Assembly: GCF_030246905.1 (NCBI RefSeq)
Contig: NZ_CP126741.1
Coordinates: forward strand, 2,232,001 to 2,296,000
DNA from: Microbacterium sp. zg-Y818
GTDB lineage: Bacteria > Actinomycetota > Actinomycetes > Actinomycetales > Microbacteriaceae
Length of the DNA: 64,000 bases
Direction of reading: 5' to 3'
Positions 15,718 to 24,069 of this stretch are shown in pieces; position 1 is the stretch's first letter; every line of letters starts with the position of its first letter. The translations under genes and the position numbers were made by a program. Under the pieces are notes generated by a model that was given only the letters and a program-made list of their open reading frames with translations, was not told where the DNA came from and ran no database searches.

Positions 15718-17028
15718 TCAATAGGGGTTCGCCACGAAGAGATCCTGCGCAGGGAACTTCGTGAGCACCTCGATACCGTAGTCGGTCACGACGACCTCCT
15801 CTTCGATGCGTGCGGCAGACGAACCGTCAGACGCCGGGCAGTACGTCTCCATCGCGAACACCATCCCCGCCCGCAGCTCGACAGGGTCGGCCATCGAGTT
15901 CAGGCGCGAGATGATGGGCCGCTCGTGGAGGCCGAGCCCGAGGCCGTGCGCGAACTGGAGGCCGAAGGCGGCCAGCTCGTTCTCGAAACCGAAGTCCTGC
16001 GCCTTGGGCAGCACTGCGGCGACCTCGTCGGTCCCGACGCCCGGGCGAAGCGCGTCGAGTGCGGCATCCATCCATTCCCGCGCCTGCTTGTAGGCATCGT
16101 ACTGGCTGGGCGTGGCCCACCCCACGCCGAAGGTGCGGTAGTAGCACGTGCGATAGCCGTTGTACGAGTGGATGACGTCGAAGAACGCCTGGTCGCCGGG
16201 GCGGATGATGCGGTCGGTGAAGTTGTGCGGGTGTGGGTTGCACCGCTCCCCCGAGATCGCGTTGATCGCCTCGACCTGATCGCTGCCGTACTCGTAGAGT
16301 CGCGCGTTGGCGAGGGCGACGATCTCGTTCTCTCGCACACCCGGCTTCAGCGCCTCGGCGATGTCCTGATAGACACCGTCGACCATCGCCGCCGCCTGAT
16401 TGAGCAGCATGATCTCGTCCTGGTTCTTGATGACGCGCGCGTCAAGCATGTGCTGCTGCGCATCGGCGATGCGGATGCCGCGGCGCTGCAACTCGAACAG
16501 GAACGGCGGCTCGATGATGTCGACACCCAACGGCGCATCCTTCACCCCTGCGGCCGCCAGCAGCGACTCGATCTCATCGATCGCCGTCTTCATGAGGTCC
16601 GCGCCGCCCTCGGGCGCCACGGCGCCTTTGAATCCGAGGAAGCCGGCGCGATAGTTCTCGTCGGGCACCCAGTCGGAATACAGCTTGTGGTGGCGCACCG
16701 CCGAGCCGAAGTCCCACAGGATCGGCTCCTGGCCGCGGATCAGCAGTGCGTAGCGGATCATCTTGTCGCCCAGCGCGCCGCCGATCCAGGTCTGCGTCGT
16801 GTACCGGATGTTGTAGAAGTCGAACAGGAGGAAGGCGCCGCATTCGCTCGCCTCGAGCGCGGCCTTCGCACGTCCCAGCCGATAGTCGCGGAGGCGATCG
16901 AAGTCGACACGGTTCTCGTAGTCGACGCCCATGATGCCGGGGGCGCCGAGGGGACGCACGCCGGCCGGCCGATCGGCCGGCCGCTCGAATCGTCGCGTGG
17001 CATGGCTGTGTCCGTGGTTACCGCTCAT
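15718..17028 (-). CDS. M24-family (creatinase/aminopeptidase P-like) hydrolase A
   Basis: This 436-residue protein has a creatinase-N domain (residues 30-190) and a C-terminal pita-bread M24 domain. The expected metal ligands are only partly kept: the first Asp (FFDVIHSYNGY), the His (QFAHGLGLGLHE) and both Glu (FAMETYCPASDG and ARIEEEVVVT) are present, but the second Asp, 11 residues after the first, is Cys (GYRTCYYRTF). A true dinuclear aminopeptidase is therefore doubtful; creatinase-type or ectoine-hydrolase-type C-N hydrolysis is more likely. The start ATG overlaps the RidA stop as ATGA. A paralogue with the same substitution is at 24070-25458. Confidence 0.82.
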   Translation of the reverse strand: MSGNHGHSHATRRFERPADRPAGVRPLGAPGIMGVDYENRVDFDRLRDYRLGRAKAALEASECGAFLLFDFYNIRYTTQTWIGGALGDKMIRYALLIRGQEPILWDFGSAVRHHKLYSDWVPDENYRAGFLGFKGAVAPEGGADLMKTAIDEIESLLAAAGVKDAPLGVDIIEPPFLFELQRRGIRIADAQQHMLDARVIKNQDEIMLLNQAAAMVDGVYQDIAEALKPGVRENEIVALANARLYEYGSDQVEAINAISGERCNPHPHNFTDRIIRPGDQAFFDVIHSYNGYRTCYYRTFGVGWATPSQYDAYKQAREWMDAALDALRPGVGTDEVAAVLPKAQDFGFENELAAFGLQFAHGLGLGLHERPIISRLNSMADPVELRAGMVFAMETYCPASDGSSAARIEEEVVVTDYGIEVLTKFPAQDLFVANPY

Positions 17029-17516
17029 GCCTGTGCACCCGCCTGCGCGGAGGCGTCGGCGGGGGCGGCGGCCACCACGTGGAACTCGAACCGCAGCCGC
17101 GGATCGGTGGCCAGACGCGTCACCTCCACCGTCGTGCTCGTGGGGATGTGCCCGCCGAACCACTCCTTCTGGTGCGCGTTCACGACGTCCTGGTCGGCCT
17201 CGACGTCCGTGAAGAAGCGGATGAGGTTGACCACGTCGCTGCGGCCGCACCCGGCCGCAGCGAGCGCCAGGTCGAGGTGGTCGAACGCGTTCTTCACCTG
17301 ACCCGCCGCGTCCATCGGCATCGCATCGAACACCTCGGGCACGTGCGGGTGATCGTGGTAGACGGGTGCGCCGGTGACACCGCTGATGAAGACGAGGCTG
17401 GCCGGTGACACGACCCGCATCGCGGGGACGAACGGACTCACGATGGCGTCGTCGTATCCGTCGTGGTGGATGATGTCGGCCTGGCCGACACGCCGGGGCG
17501 CGGGGATGCGGGTCAC
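17025..17516 (-). CDS. RidA/YjgF-family protein
   Basis: This 163-residue protein belongs to the RidA (YjgF/YER057c/UK114) family, whose members hydrolyse reactive enamine/imine intermediates or act as ring-opening deaminases. It contains VFISGVTGAPVY, AGQVKNAFDHLDLALAAAGC and a C-terminal segment with VEVTRLATDPRLRFEFHVVA. The GTG at 17514-17516 is preceded by AGGAG at 5 bp. It sits between an amidohydrolase gene and an M24 hydrolase, in the same direction and with a 4-bp overlap to the latter. This suggests that the pathway produces an unstable enamine or iminium compound, or that this protein itself is a hydrolytic step. Confidence 0.85.
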   Translation of the reverse strand: MTRIPAPRRVGQADIIHHDGYDDAIVSPFVPAMRVVSPASLVFISGVTGAPVYHDHPHVPEVFDAMPMDAAGQVKNAFDHLDLALAAAGCGRSDVVNLIRFFTDVEADQDVVNAHQKEWFGGHIPTSTTVEVTRLATDPRLRFEFHVVAAAPADASAQAGAQA

Positions 17517-17541
17517 GTCGTCTCCTGTTGCTCCGCACTCG

Positions 17542-19185
17542 TCACGGGACGAGTGCTGTCGATTGATGGGTGATGCGTCCGGCCAGGACCGTGAGGTCGC
17601 TGCGGATGTCGCGCAGCGCGTCGTCCGCGCAGCCGAAGGGGTCGGCAGAAGGCACGCAGAAGTCGGCGTCGTAGCCGGGCGCGATGCGGCCGCGATGATC
17701 CTGTTCACCGGTGAACCACGCTGCGTCCCGGGTGAACGCGGCGATCGCTTGGCGCCGGGTGAGGCGGTGCTGCTCGAGGCGCGTCCCCCGGCCGTCGAGG
17801 GTTCTTCCCGTCGCAAGCCACCAGATCGAGGCCCAGGGCGAGAACCAGTTCGCGCGGGTGGCATCGGTGCCGCCGCCGATGACGATGCCGAGTTCACGCA
17901 TCGTCCCGAGGGGCGGCGCCTGAGCCGTTGCCTCCGGCCCCCACGCCTCGACGTAGTCGCCGCCTTTGAGGATGAGTCGGTTCTGCACGAGGATGCCTGC
18001 ACCGAGCCGCGCGACGCGCTCGAGGTTGGCACGACTCGCCTCGTCGGCGTGGACGATCGACCATCCGCGGCCGGCGATGAGACCCGTCTCCGCCTCGATG
18101 CGCTCCCACGCGTCCAGGACCCGGCCGAGCGTGTCGTCCAGGACGGCGTGGATACTCATCCGCCACCGGCGGCGTGCGCAGAGTCGCACGATGTCGACGA
18201 GTTCCTCGAACGCGGCATCGGATACGGCGAAGGGATCCAGTCCCTCCAGATCGTGGCATCCGAGGTGCGGGATCTCGCCGATTCCGACCACGCGGAGAAG
18301 ACCGTCGCCCACGTCGGCCGGCACGAGAGAGGTGAGTGCATCGATGTCGCCCACCTCGCCGCCACGCGTCCACGCGGAGAAGAAGAGCCGCACCCGGACG
18401 TCGAGGGCGCCGTCGCGCCACACCCCGTAGACGGGGTCGTAGTCACGTGGCGTCATGAGCAGCCCGCCGCCGTCGACCACCCCCGTAAGACCGTGCCGTG
18501 CGAATTCCGCCAGCATCGAGCGCAAGCCGTCCCCGGCCTGTGCCTCGTCGGCGGCGAGAGCGTGGCCGATCGGCGCGGCGAACGCGCCCACACCGTGGAT
18601 GCGGCCCGTGGGCCGACCGGTGTCGTCGCGTTCGATCCGCCCGCGCGGCGGATCCTCGGCGCCGTCCGCGAAGCCGCATGCGGCCAGACCCGCCTCGTTG
18701 AGGATGCCGACGTCGTACAGCTCCTGGACGTACACCGGGTTGTGCGGTGCGGCCTCCTCCAGCTCGGTCGGCGTCGGCGTGCGCCCCTCCTCGAACTGGG
18801 ATCGGTGCCAACCGCCGACCGCCGAGATCCACTGCCCCGGCCCGAGCCGGGTGGCCGCGTCGTGGATGCTGTTCAGCGCTTCGGACACCGAGCGGACGCC
18901 CTCCCAGTGCAGGGAGCGGCTCCACGAGTTCCCTCCGCGGACGGCGTGGATGTGGGAGTCGTTCAGGCCGGGGATCACATCGCGGCCCTCGAGTTCGATC
19001 ACTCGGGCGGCGAGGTCCGCATGAGGCGCGAGCTCGTCGTCCGTCCCGACGGCGATGACGCGTCCGCCCGCGACCGCGACGGATTGAGCGTGCTCGGGCG
19101 CCTGTTGCGGGTCGGCGAAGGTCGTGATCCGGCCGCCTCGAAGGACGAGGTCGACCAGAGGAAGGGCGCGGGGGGAGGCGGGCAT
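17542..19185 (-). CDS. Amidohydrolase family 3 (YtcJ-like) metal-dependent hydrolase
   Basis: This 547-residue enzyme is an amidohydrolase_3 member. The metal-binding HxH lies in IPGLNDSHIHAVRGG near residue 65, followed by long family stretches including WISAVGGWHRSQF, VVDGGGLLMTPRD, HLGCHDLEG and the late GGGTDATRANWFSPW with the catalytic Asp. The start ATG has GAGAGG 7 bp upstream. It follows livF by 11 bp and precedes ridA by 25 bp, so the importer genes, this hydrolase, RidA and M24 A run as one long leftward transcription unit. Such enzymes cleave cyclic amides, N-acyl compounds or exo-amidic C-N bonds; the specific substrate is unknown. Confidence 0.85.
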   Translation of the reverse strand: MPASPRALPLVDLVLRGGRITTFADPQQAPEHAQSVAVAGGRVIAVGTDDELAPHADLAARVIELEGRDVIPGLNDSHIHAVRGGNSWSRSLHWEGVRSVSEALNSIHDAATRLGPGQWISAVGGWHRSQFEEGRTPTPTELEEAAPHNPVYVQELYDVGILNEAGLAACGFADGAEDPPRGRIERDDTGRPTGRIHGVGAFAAPIGHALAADEAQAGDGLRSMLAEFARHGLTGVVDGGGLLMTPRDYDPVYGVWRDGALDVRVRLFFSAWTRGGEVGDIDALTSLVPADVGDGLLRVVGIGEIPHLGCHDLEGLDPFAVSDAAFEELVDIVRLCARRRWRMSIHAVLDDTLGRVLDAWERIEAETGLIAGRGWSIVHADEASRANLERVARLGAGILVQNRLILKGGDYVEAWGPEATAQAPPLGTMRELGIVIGGGTDATRANWFSPWASIWWLATGRTLDGRGTRLEQHRLTRRQAIAAFTRDAAWFTGEQDHRGRIAPGYDADFCVPSADPFGCADDALRDIRSDLTVLAGRITHQSTALVP

Positions 19186-19196
19186 GCGGCGTCCTC

Positions 19197-19913
19197 TCAG
19201 ATGCTGAGGTGTCGTTCGAGCAGCACGTCGTCGGCACGGAGCTGCGACGTCGGCCCGCTCCACGCGATCGTTCCCGAGTCGTCGATGACGATCGCCGTCT
19301 CGGCGATGTCCAGCGCCAAGTCGACGTTCTGCTCGGCGATGAGGATCGACAGACCGGAGGCGCGGAGGCCCTCGAGCCGGTCCTGGATCACATCGAGCAC
19401 GCTCGGCGCGAGGCCTTCACTCGGTTCGTCCATGATCAGCAGAGACGGGTTGGTCATCAGCGCGCGGCCGATCGCCAGCATCTGCTGCTCGCCACCGGAT
19501 AGCGCCCGGGCCATCGACCCGGAGCGCTCGGACAACCGCGGGAAGAACTCGAACACGCGCTCGACCGTCCACGGTTCCGTCGACTCGGCGCGCCGATGAC
19601 GCGGCACGACGGTGAGGTTCTCCAGCGTCGTCAGCGAGCCGAAGACGCGCCGGCCCTGCGGAACCAGGGCGACTCCCGCGCGGGCGATTCGGTACACCGG
19701 CATCCGTGTGAGCTCGGCGCCGTTGTAGACGATCGACCCTGCCGTCACCGTCGGGGGGCGCAGGCCGCAGATGGCACGGACGAGCGTCGTCTTGCCCATG
19801 CCGTTGCGTCCGAGCAGCGCGACGCTCTGGGCGTCGCCGATCTCGAAGTCGACACCGTGCAGCACCTGGGCCGTGGCATAGCCGACATGCAGTCCGGTCA
19901 CCTGGAGTGTCAC
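19197..19913 (-). CDS. livF: Liv-type ABC importer ATPase LivF
   Basis: This 238-residue ATPase is the LivF subunit that powers the second Liv importer. Walker A is LLGRNGMGKTTLVRAICGL, the Q-loop region is VALVPQGRRVFGSLTTLENL, the ABC signature is ALSGGEQQMLAIGRAL and Walker B is LLIMDEPSEGLAP, all as expected for LivF. The GTG at 19911-19913 overlaps the livG stop as GTGA. It is the last ABC gene of the operon and is followed 11 bp later by the amidohydrolase gene, which links import with hydrolysis. Confidence 0.93.
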   Translation of the reverse strand: MTLQVTGLHVGYATAQVLHGVDFEIGDAQSVALLGRNGMGKTTLVRAICGLRPPTVTAGSIVYNGAELTRMPVYRIARAGVALVPQGRRVFGSLTTLENLTVVPRHRRAESTEPWTVERVFEFFPRLSERSGSMARALSGGEQQMLAIGRALMTNPSLLIMDEPSEGLAPSVLDVIQDRLEGLRASGLSILIAEQNVDLALDIAETAIVIDDSGTIAWSGPTSQLRADDVLLERHLSI

Positions 19914-20713
19914 TTCTTGTCCCGCCTTCCGAGATAGATCTCTTTGACGACCGGGTGATCCCGCACTTCGTCCGGCGTGCCGGTCACGACGTGCCGGCCA
20001 TTCTCCATGCACATGACGCGATCGGTCAGCCCCAGTGCGAGCGACATGTCGTGCTCGATCAGGAGGATCGGGAGGGTGCGCGGCAGCGCCTCGATGAGGC
20101 GGCGCAGCGTGGTGCGCTCCGCGGCCGACAGTCCGGCGGCCGGCTCGTCGAGCAGCAGGATCCGGGGTTCGCCGACGAGCGCCATCGCGATCTCCAGCTG
20201 ACGTTGCTCGCCATGCGAGAGGTCGGCGACCGTGTCCTCCCGGCGGTCGAACAGACCCACCGAGTCGAGCATCTCGGTGGCGCGCGTCGTGATCTGGTCG
20301 CGCTGGCCCTGGGTTCGCCAGAAGATGCGGGCCTGTGCCGAGCCGCCGCGGGCGGCGACGCGCACGTTGTCGAGCACGGTCATGTCGCGGAACAGGTTCG
20401 AGACCTGGAACGTGCGCCCGACGCCGAGCCGAGCGCGACGCGCGGTGTCCAGCTTCGTGACGTCCCTGCCGAACAGGTCGATGGAGCCGGTGGTCGGCGC
20501 GACATCGCCCGCCACCATCTTGAACAATGTGGTCTTGCCCGCGCCGTTCGGGCCGATGACGCCCATGCGTTCGCCTGCGCCGAGGCGCAGGGAGATGTCG
20601 TCGACGGCCTGGACTCCGCCATAGCGCTTGCCGAGGCCTTTGACCGTGAGCGCGGGGGCGGGGACCCCGGATCCTGTCGGATCCGGGGTCGCCGCCGTTG
20701 CCGATGCAATCAC
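19910..20713 (-). CDS. livG: Liv-type ABC importer ATPase LivG
   Basis: This 267-residue ATPase is the LivG subunit. Walker A is VIGPNGAGKTTLFKMVAGD, the ABC signature is DLSHGEQRQLEIAMAL and Walker B is ILLLDEPAAGLS. LivG proteins also carry the FQVSNLFRDMTVLDNV segment seen here. The GTG at 20711-20713 is preferred because AGGGG lies 6 bp upstream and it overlaps the binding-protein stop as GTGA, the same coupling as the rest of the operon. The N-terminal 20 residues (TAATPDPTGSGVPAP) are a poorly conserved extension. Confidence 0.92.
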   Translation of the reverse strand: MIASATAATPDPTGSGVPAPALTVKGLGKRYGGVQAVDDISLRLGAGERMGVIGPNGAGKTTLFKMVAGDVAPTTGSIDLFGRDVTKLDTARRARLGVGRTFQVSNLFRDMTVLDNVRVAARGGSAQARIFWRTQGQRDQITTRATEMLDSVGLFDRREDTVADLSHGEQRQLEIAMALVGEPRILLLDEPAAGLSAAERTTLRRLIEALPRTLPILLIEHDMSLALGLTDRVMCMENGRHVVTGTPDEVRDHPVVKEIYLGRRDKK

Positions 20714-22011
20714 TCGAGCCCCTGGAAGCTCTGCGAGTACGTCGGCTGCGCGAGCGCGTCCTCGGGAGAACGACCCAGCCACTGGTCCACGTCCTCGAAC
20801 GTCGCGATGGGCGTGTTGTAGAAGTTGCCGTCATCGCCCGCCGTCACCTCGCGCACGTACACCGGTCCGACCATCTGGTTGTAGTCGTCCCAGGAGACCC
20901 GCCCGAAGATGCTGTCCTCGAAGGTGTACTCGGTGATCGCACTGACGAGGTCCTCGCCGGTCACGAGGCCGCGCTCGGCCAGCACGGATGCGACCAGCGA
21001 CGCGGTCATGTATCCGCCCGCGACGTAGGCGCCGGGCACCTTGCCGTCGGCGAACTCCCCGTACGCGTCGATGAACTCGGCGACGGCTTCGCTGTCGCGG
21101 CCCTCCGCCCAGTAGCTGACCGACTTCAGTCCGACGATCTGATCGCCCATCGCGCGCAGCGTTCCCTGGTCGGCGGCGCAGCAGTTCAGCAGCAGGTCGT
21201 CCATGTCGAGGCCGAGACCGAGGTAGGCGTTGAGGAAGTTCGGCCCCGGAGCCCCACCCGCCGTCGCGACGTACACGACGTCGGCTCCCGCCGCCTGGAT
21301 CTGCGAAACGTAGGTCGAGAAATCGGTGGTCGTGTTCGGGAACCAGATCTGCTCGAGGACCTCGCCGCCGTTCTGCGTGAACCCCTGCACGAAACCGGCA
21401 CAGGACTCCCAGCCGAACGCATAGTCGGCGCAGAGCGTGACGGCCGTGTCGTAGCCCCCCTCCGTCGCGGCCCACTCGCCGCCCGGGTAGTTCGCCTGAG
21501 AACCTCCCATCGAGCCGGTGCGGACCGTGAGGTCGTTTGCGGCGCGCTGGGTGAGGTCGTCGGAGGCGGCGACAGGGTGGAGATTGGGCACGTCGACGCT
21601 CGCCGTGTACGCCGCGACGGCGAGAGCCGTATTGGCGATGAGCGGACCGACGATGAAATCGACCTCATCCTGCTCGACGAGCTTCTTCGCCTTGGTGAGC
21701 GAGGTCTCGGGGTTGCCGGCGTCATCCTCCACGATCGTTTCGATCGTGATGCCCTCGACCTCGGCGCCGTTGATGTCCCAGTACAGATTCCATCCGTCGA
21801 CCATCTCCTGGCCGGCGACGGCGAAGTTTCCCGTCGTGGGCGAGATGAAGCCCACCTTGAGCGCCCCACCGTCCTCGCCGTTCGAGCCTGCGCTCGGCGC
21901 GGGTTCGCTGGCTCCAGGCGGGGCGCAGGCGGTCAGCGCGAGTGCGGTGATGGCCGCGATGCCTGCCGCGGCGAGCGCCGAGCGGCGACCGCGGGTCTTC
22001 ATTGACGTCAT
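20710..22011 (-). CDS. Liv-type solute-binding lipoprotein (second importer)
   Basis: This 433-residue extracytoplasmic binding protein has a lipoprotein signal (ALALTAC, with Cys lipidation) and a mature region starting GALKVGFISPTTGNFAVAGQ, characteristic of type I binding proteins of Liv/urea/amide importers. AAGGA lies 7 bp before the ATG at 22009-22011, which overlaps the livM stop as ATGA. Unusually the binding protein is in the middle of the operon (livH, livM, binding protein, livG, livF). The sequence WNLYWDINGAEVEGITIETI resembles urea/amide-binding (FmdD/UrtA-like) relatives more than leucine-binding ones; this is a family impression only. Confidence 0.88.
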   Translation of the reverse strand: MTSMKTRGRRSALAAAGIAAITALALTACAPPGASEPAPSAGSNGEDGGALKVGFISPTTGNFAVAGQEMVDGWNLYWDINGAEVEGITIETIVEDDAGNPETSLTKAKKLVEQDEVDFIVGPLIANTALAVAAYTASVDVPNLHPVAASDDLTQRAANDLTVRTGSMGGSQANYPGGEWAATEGGYDTAVTLCADYAFGWESCAGFVQGFTQNGGEVLEQIWFPNTTTDFSTYVSQIQAAGADVVYVATAGGAPGPNFLNAYLGLGLDMDDLLLNCCAADQGTLRAMGDQIVGLKSVSYWAEGRDSEAVAEFIDAYGEFADGKVPGAYVAGGYMTASLVASVLAERGLVTGEDLVSAITEYTFEDSIFGRVSWDDYNQMVGPVYVREVTAGDDGNFYNTPIATFEDVDQWLGRSPEDALAQPTYSQSFQGLE

Positions 22012-23093
22012 TGCGGGTCCTTTCCTTGGTGAACTGCGTGGCGGTCTCCGGGGGGCGCGGCTGCGCCCCCCGGTGCGTCCCCTTCGGGTGAGGACGCCGC
22101 CTTCGATCGGGCGCGAAGCCGCCGGAAGAGCTTTCCGGCGCTGCCGGCGATTCCCGCGCGAGCGAAGAGGATCACGAGGATGAAGATGAGTCCGAGCAAC
22201 GTCGGCCAGCGGTCGACGTAGCTGGAGAGGAGGTTCTCAACCATCACGACCACAGCGGCACCGATGAGAGGACCCAGCAGCGTGCCGATCCCGCCCAGGA
22301 TGACCATGACGATGAGGTGCACCGAGCGGTCCACGCCCGCCGAGGACGGGCTCACGAAGTGGGTGTGCCAGACGGACAGGAGCCCGGCCAGGCCGGCGAC
22401 GCTCCCGGAGATCATGAACGCGCCGAGCTTGTAGGAGCGCACGCTGTAGCCCAGGCTGCGCATCCGGCTCTCGCTGTCGCGGATGCCGCGCAGGCTCGCT
22501 CCGAACGGGGAGTTGCTCACGATCCAGAGCGCCGCTGTCGCCAGGACGAACACGCCGAGCACGAAGTAGTAGTAGATCCAGTACGAATCGAGCCACTCGA
22601 ATCGCGCGATCCCTGAGATGCCGTTCTCACCGCCGGTCACCGACGACAGCCGGAATGCGAGGCCGTAGATGAGCATCCCCACGGCGAGGGTCACCATCAG
22701 GAAGTAGATGCCGCTCGTCCGCATCGACAGCAGACCGTAGAGGCACGATGCCAGCAGTGTCATCCCCAGCGCGACGAGCACCTGCATCCCGGGATCCAGG
22801 CCCTGCCGCGACGCCCAGCCCGCGCCGTACGCCGACGCTGCGGCGATGCCGGCGTGTCCGAGCGAGACCATGCCGCCATTGCCGGCGAGGAAGTTGACGC
22901 TCGAGGCGAGCGTCGCCGCGATGAGGATCGTGGATGCCAGAGACACCATGAACCCGGATGCTCCGAGGTACGGCAGCGCGATGGCGGCGACCAGCAGCAG
23001 CGCGAGCAGCGCAATGTTGGTCATCTGGGCGCGATCCCGGCGCGGCGGTCCGAAGGTGCGGACGGTGCGGGTCTCGACGATGCGGTTGCTCAT
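22008..23093 (-). CDS. livM: Liv-type ABC importer permease LivM (second importer)
   Basis: This 361-residue membrane permease is the LivM subunit of the second importer. The typical sequence LAGNGGMVSLGHAGIAAASA is near residue 70 and VILGGIGTLLGPLIGAAVVV near residue 285. About nine hydrophobic segments are visible. The C-terminus carries a Pro/Gly/Ala-rich charged tail (residues 330-361) beyond the usual end. The ATG at 23091-23093 overlaps the livH stop as TGATG, so the start is well set. Confidence 0.91.
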   Translation of the reverse strand: MSNRIVETRTVRTFGPPRRDRAQMTNIALLALLLVAAIALPYLGASGFMVSLASTILIAATLASSVNFLAGNGGMVSLGHAGIAAASAYGAGWASRQGLDPGMQVLVALGMTLLASCLYGLLSMRTSGIYFLMVTLAVGMLIYGLAFRLSSVTGGENGISGIARFEWLDSYWIYYYFVLGVFVLATAALWIVSNSPFGASLRGIRDSESRMRSLGYSVRSYKLGAFMISGSVAGLAGLLSVWHTHFVSPSSAGVDRSVHLIVMVILGGIGTLLGPLIGAAVVVMVENLLSSYVDRWPTLLGLIFILVILFARAGIAGSAGKLFRRLRARSKAASSPEGDAPGGAAAPPGDRHAVHQGKDPQ

Positions 23094-23959
23094 CAGGCAG
23101 CCTTTCCGAACAGGCCCGTCGGGCGGAAGACGAGCACGAGCGCCATCGGCAGGAAGATGGTGAAGTACGCCAGCTCGGGGATCCAGGCCTTGGCGAAGGC
23201 GTCGATCAGCCCGATCAGCACGCTGCCGACCGCTGCTCCGGCGACACTGCCCAGCCCGCCGATGATGATCACGACGAGGGCGTACAGGAGCACCTCGTTC
23301 TGCACCCCGGGGAGGATGCTCTGCATGCCGGCGCCGATCGTGCCGCCGATGGCTGCGAGAGCGGCGCCGACCACGAACATGCCCGTGAACACCCAGCGGA
23401 TGTTCACGCCCATCGCAGAGATGATCTCTCGGTCGTCGACGCCGGCACGGACGATCGCACCGACGCGGGTGCGGCTCTGTACGAGCGCGAGCGCCACCCC
23501 GATCGCGACAGCCAGTCCGATCACGAAGATCCGGTACCACGGGTAGACCAGGTCGCCGATGGCGAGGGCCCCGGGGATGCGCACCGAGTTCGGAAGGTTC
23601 TGGGGGTCACCGCCGAAGAAGGCGAGACACAGATCGGCGATGACGAACGACACGCCGATCGTCAGTAGGACCTCGGGCATCTCCTGCCCGCGCACGAAGC
23701 GCAGGAGCACGACCTCGACGAGGAAGGCCGTGACCCCCACGGCGACGATCGCCGCGATCACCGCGACCAACAGGTTTCCCGTGAGGGTCGCGATGACGAC
23801 GCCGATGTAGCCGCCGAGCATGTAGAAGGCCCCGTGCGCCATGTTGACGATGCGCATGAGTCCGAAGACAAGGGTCAAGCCGCTGGCCAGAAGGAACAGC
23901 AGCGCGCCGAAGCTCAGTCCGTTGAGGACCTGCTGGGCGAGGAATACGGGTTCGGGCAC
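23093..23959 (-). CDS. livH: Liv-type ABC importer permease LivH (second importer)
   Basis: This 288-residue membrane permease is the LivH subunit, with the signature FLLASGLTLVFGLMRIVNMA then HGAFYMLGGYIG at the N-terminus and VVIIIGGLGSVAGAAVGS near the C-terminus. The start is a GTG (23957-23959), with AAGG about 11 bp upstream, a weak site. It is the first gene of the operon livH-livM-binding protein-livG-livF and lies behind a distinctive regulatory region (23999-24060) of inverted and direct repeats. The M24 B gene ends 110 bp upstream on the same strand. Confidence 0.91.
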   Translation of the reverse strand: MPEPVFLAQQVLNGLSFGALLFLLASGLTLVFGLMRIVNMAHGAFYMLGGYIGVVIATLTGNLLVAVIAAIVAVGVTAFLVEVVLLRFVRGQEMPEVLLTIGVSFVIADLCLAFFGGDPQNLPNSVRIPGALAIGDLVYPWYRIFVIGLAVAIGVALALVQSRTRVGAIVRAGVDDREIISAMGVNIRWVFTGMFVVGAALAAIGGTIGAGMQSILPGVQNEVLLYALVVIIIGGLGSVAGAAVGSVLIGLIDAFAKAWIPELAYFTIFLPMALVLVFRPTGLFGKAA

Positions 23960-23998
23960 CGTTAATCAGGCCTTCCACTGCGTCGGGGAGTTGGCGGA

Positions 23999-24060
23999 TT
24001 CAGTCAATCAACGACTGAACAGGCTGTCAAGTGTCAGTGCACACCTGTCCAGTGACAGTG
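23999..24060. promoter_or_regulatory. Regulatory region of the second Liv operon: inverted and direct repeats
   Basis: Three elements are visible. TTCAGTC and GACTGAA (23999-24005 and 24013-24019) form a perfect 7-bp inverted repeat with a 7-bp gap. TGTCAAGTGTCAGTG (24025-24039) and TGTCCAGTGACAGTG (24046-24060) are 13/15 identical direct repeats with a period of 21 bp, i.e. two helical turns. The minus-strand TTGACA in the first direct repeat (24025-24030) can act as a -35 with a weak -10 (TTGACT) 17 bp further on, inside the inverted repeat. A dedicated regulator site is likely; its owner is unknown. Confidence 0.5.
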
Positions 24061-24069
24061 AACCCAGGG

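Noticed and set aside
17374-19599. Long plus-strand open frame (over 700 codons) opposite the amidohydrolase gene
   Set aside because: It is antisense to a clear amidohydrolase and livF gene, has no domain or ribosome site, and is an effect of high GC at third codon positions.
20701-20715. GATGCAATCACTC resembling the left-hand operator motif
   Set aside because: It overlaps the livG start codon inside a coupled operon and lacks the CG-centred core, so it is probably coincidental.
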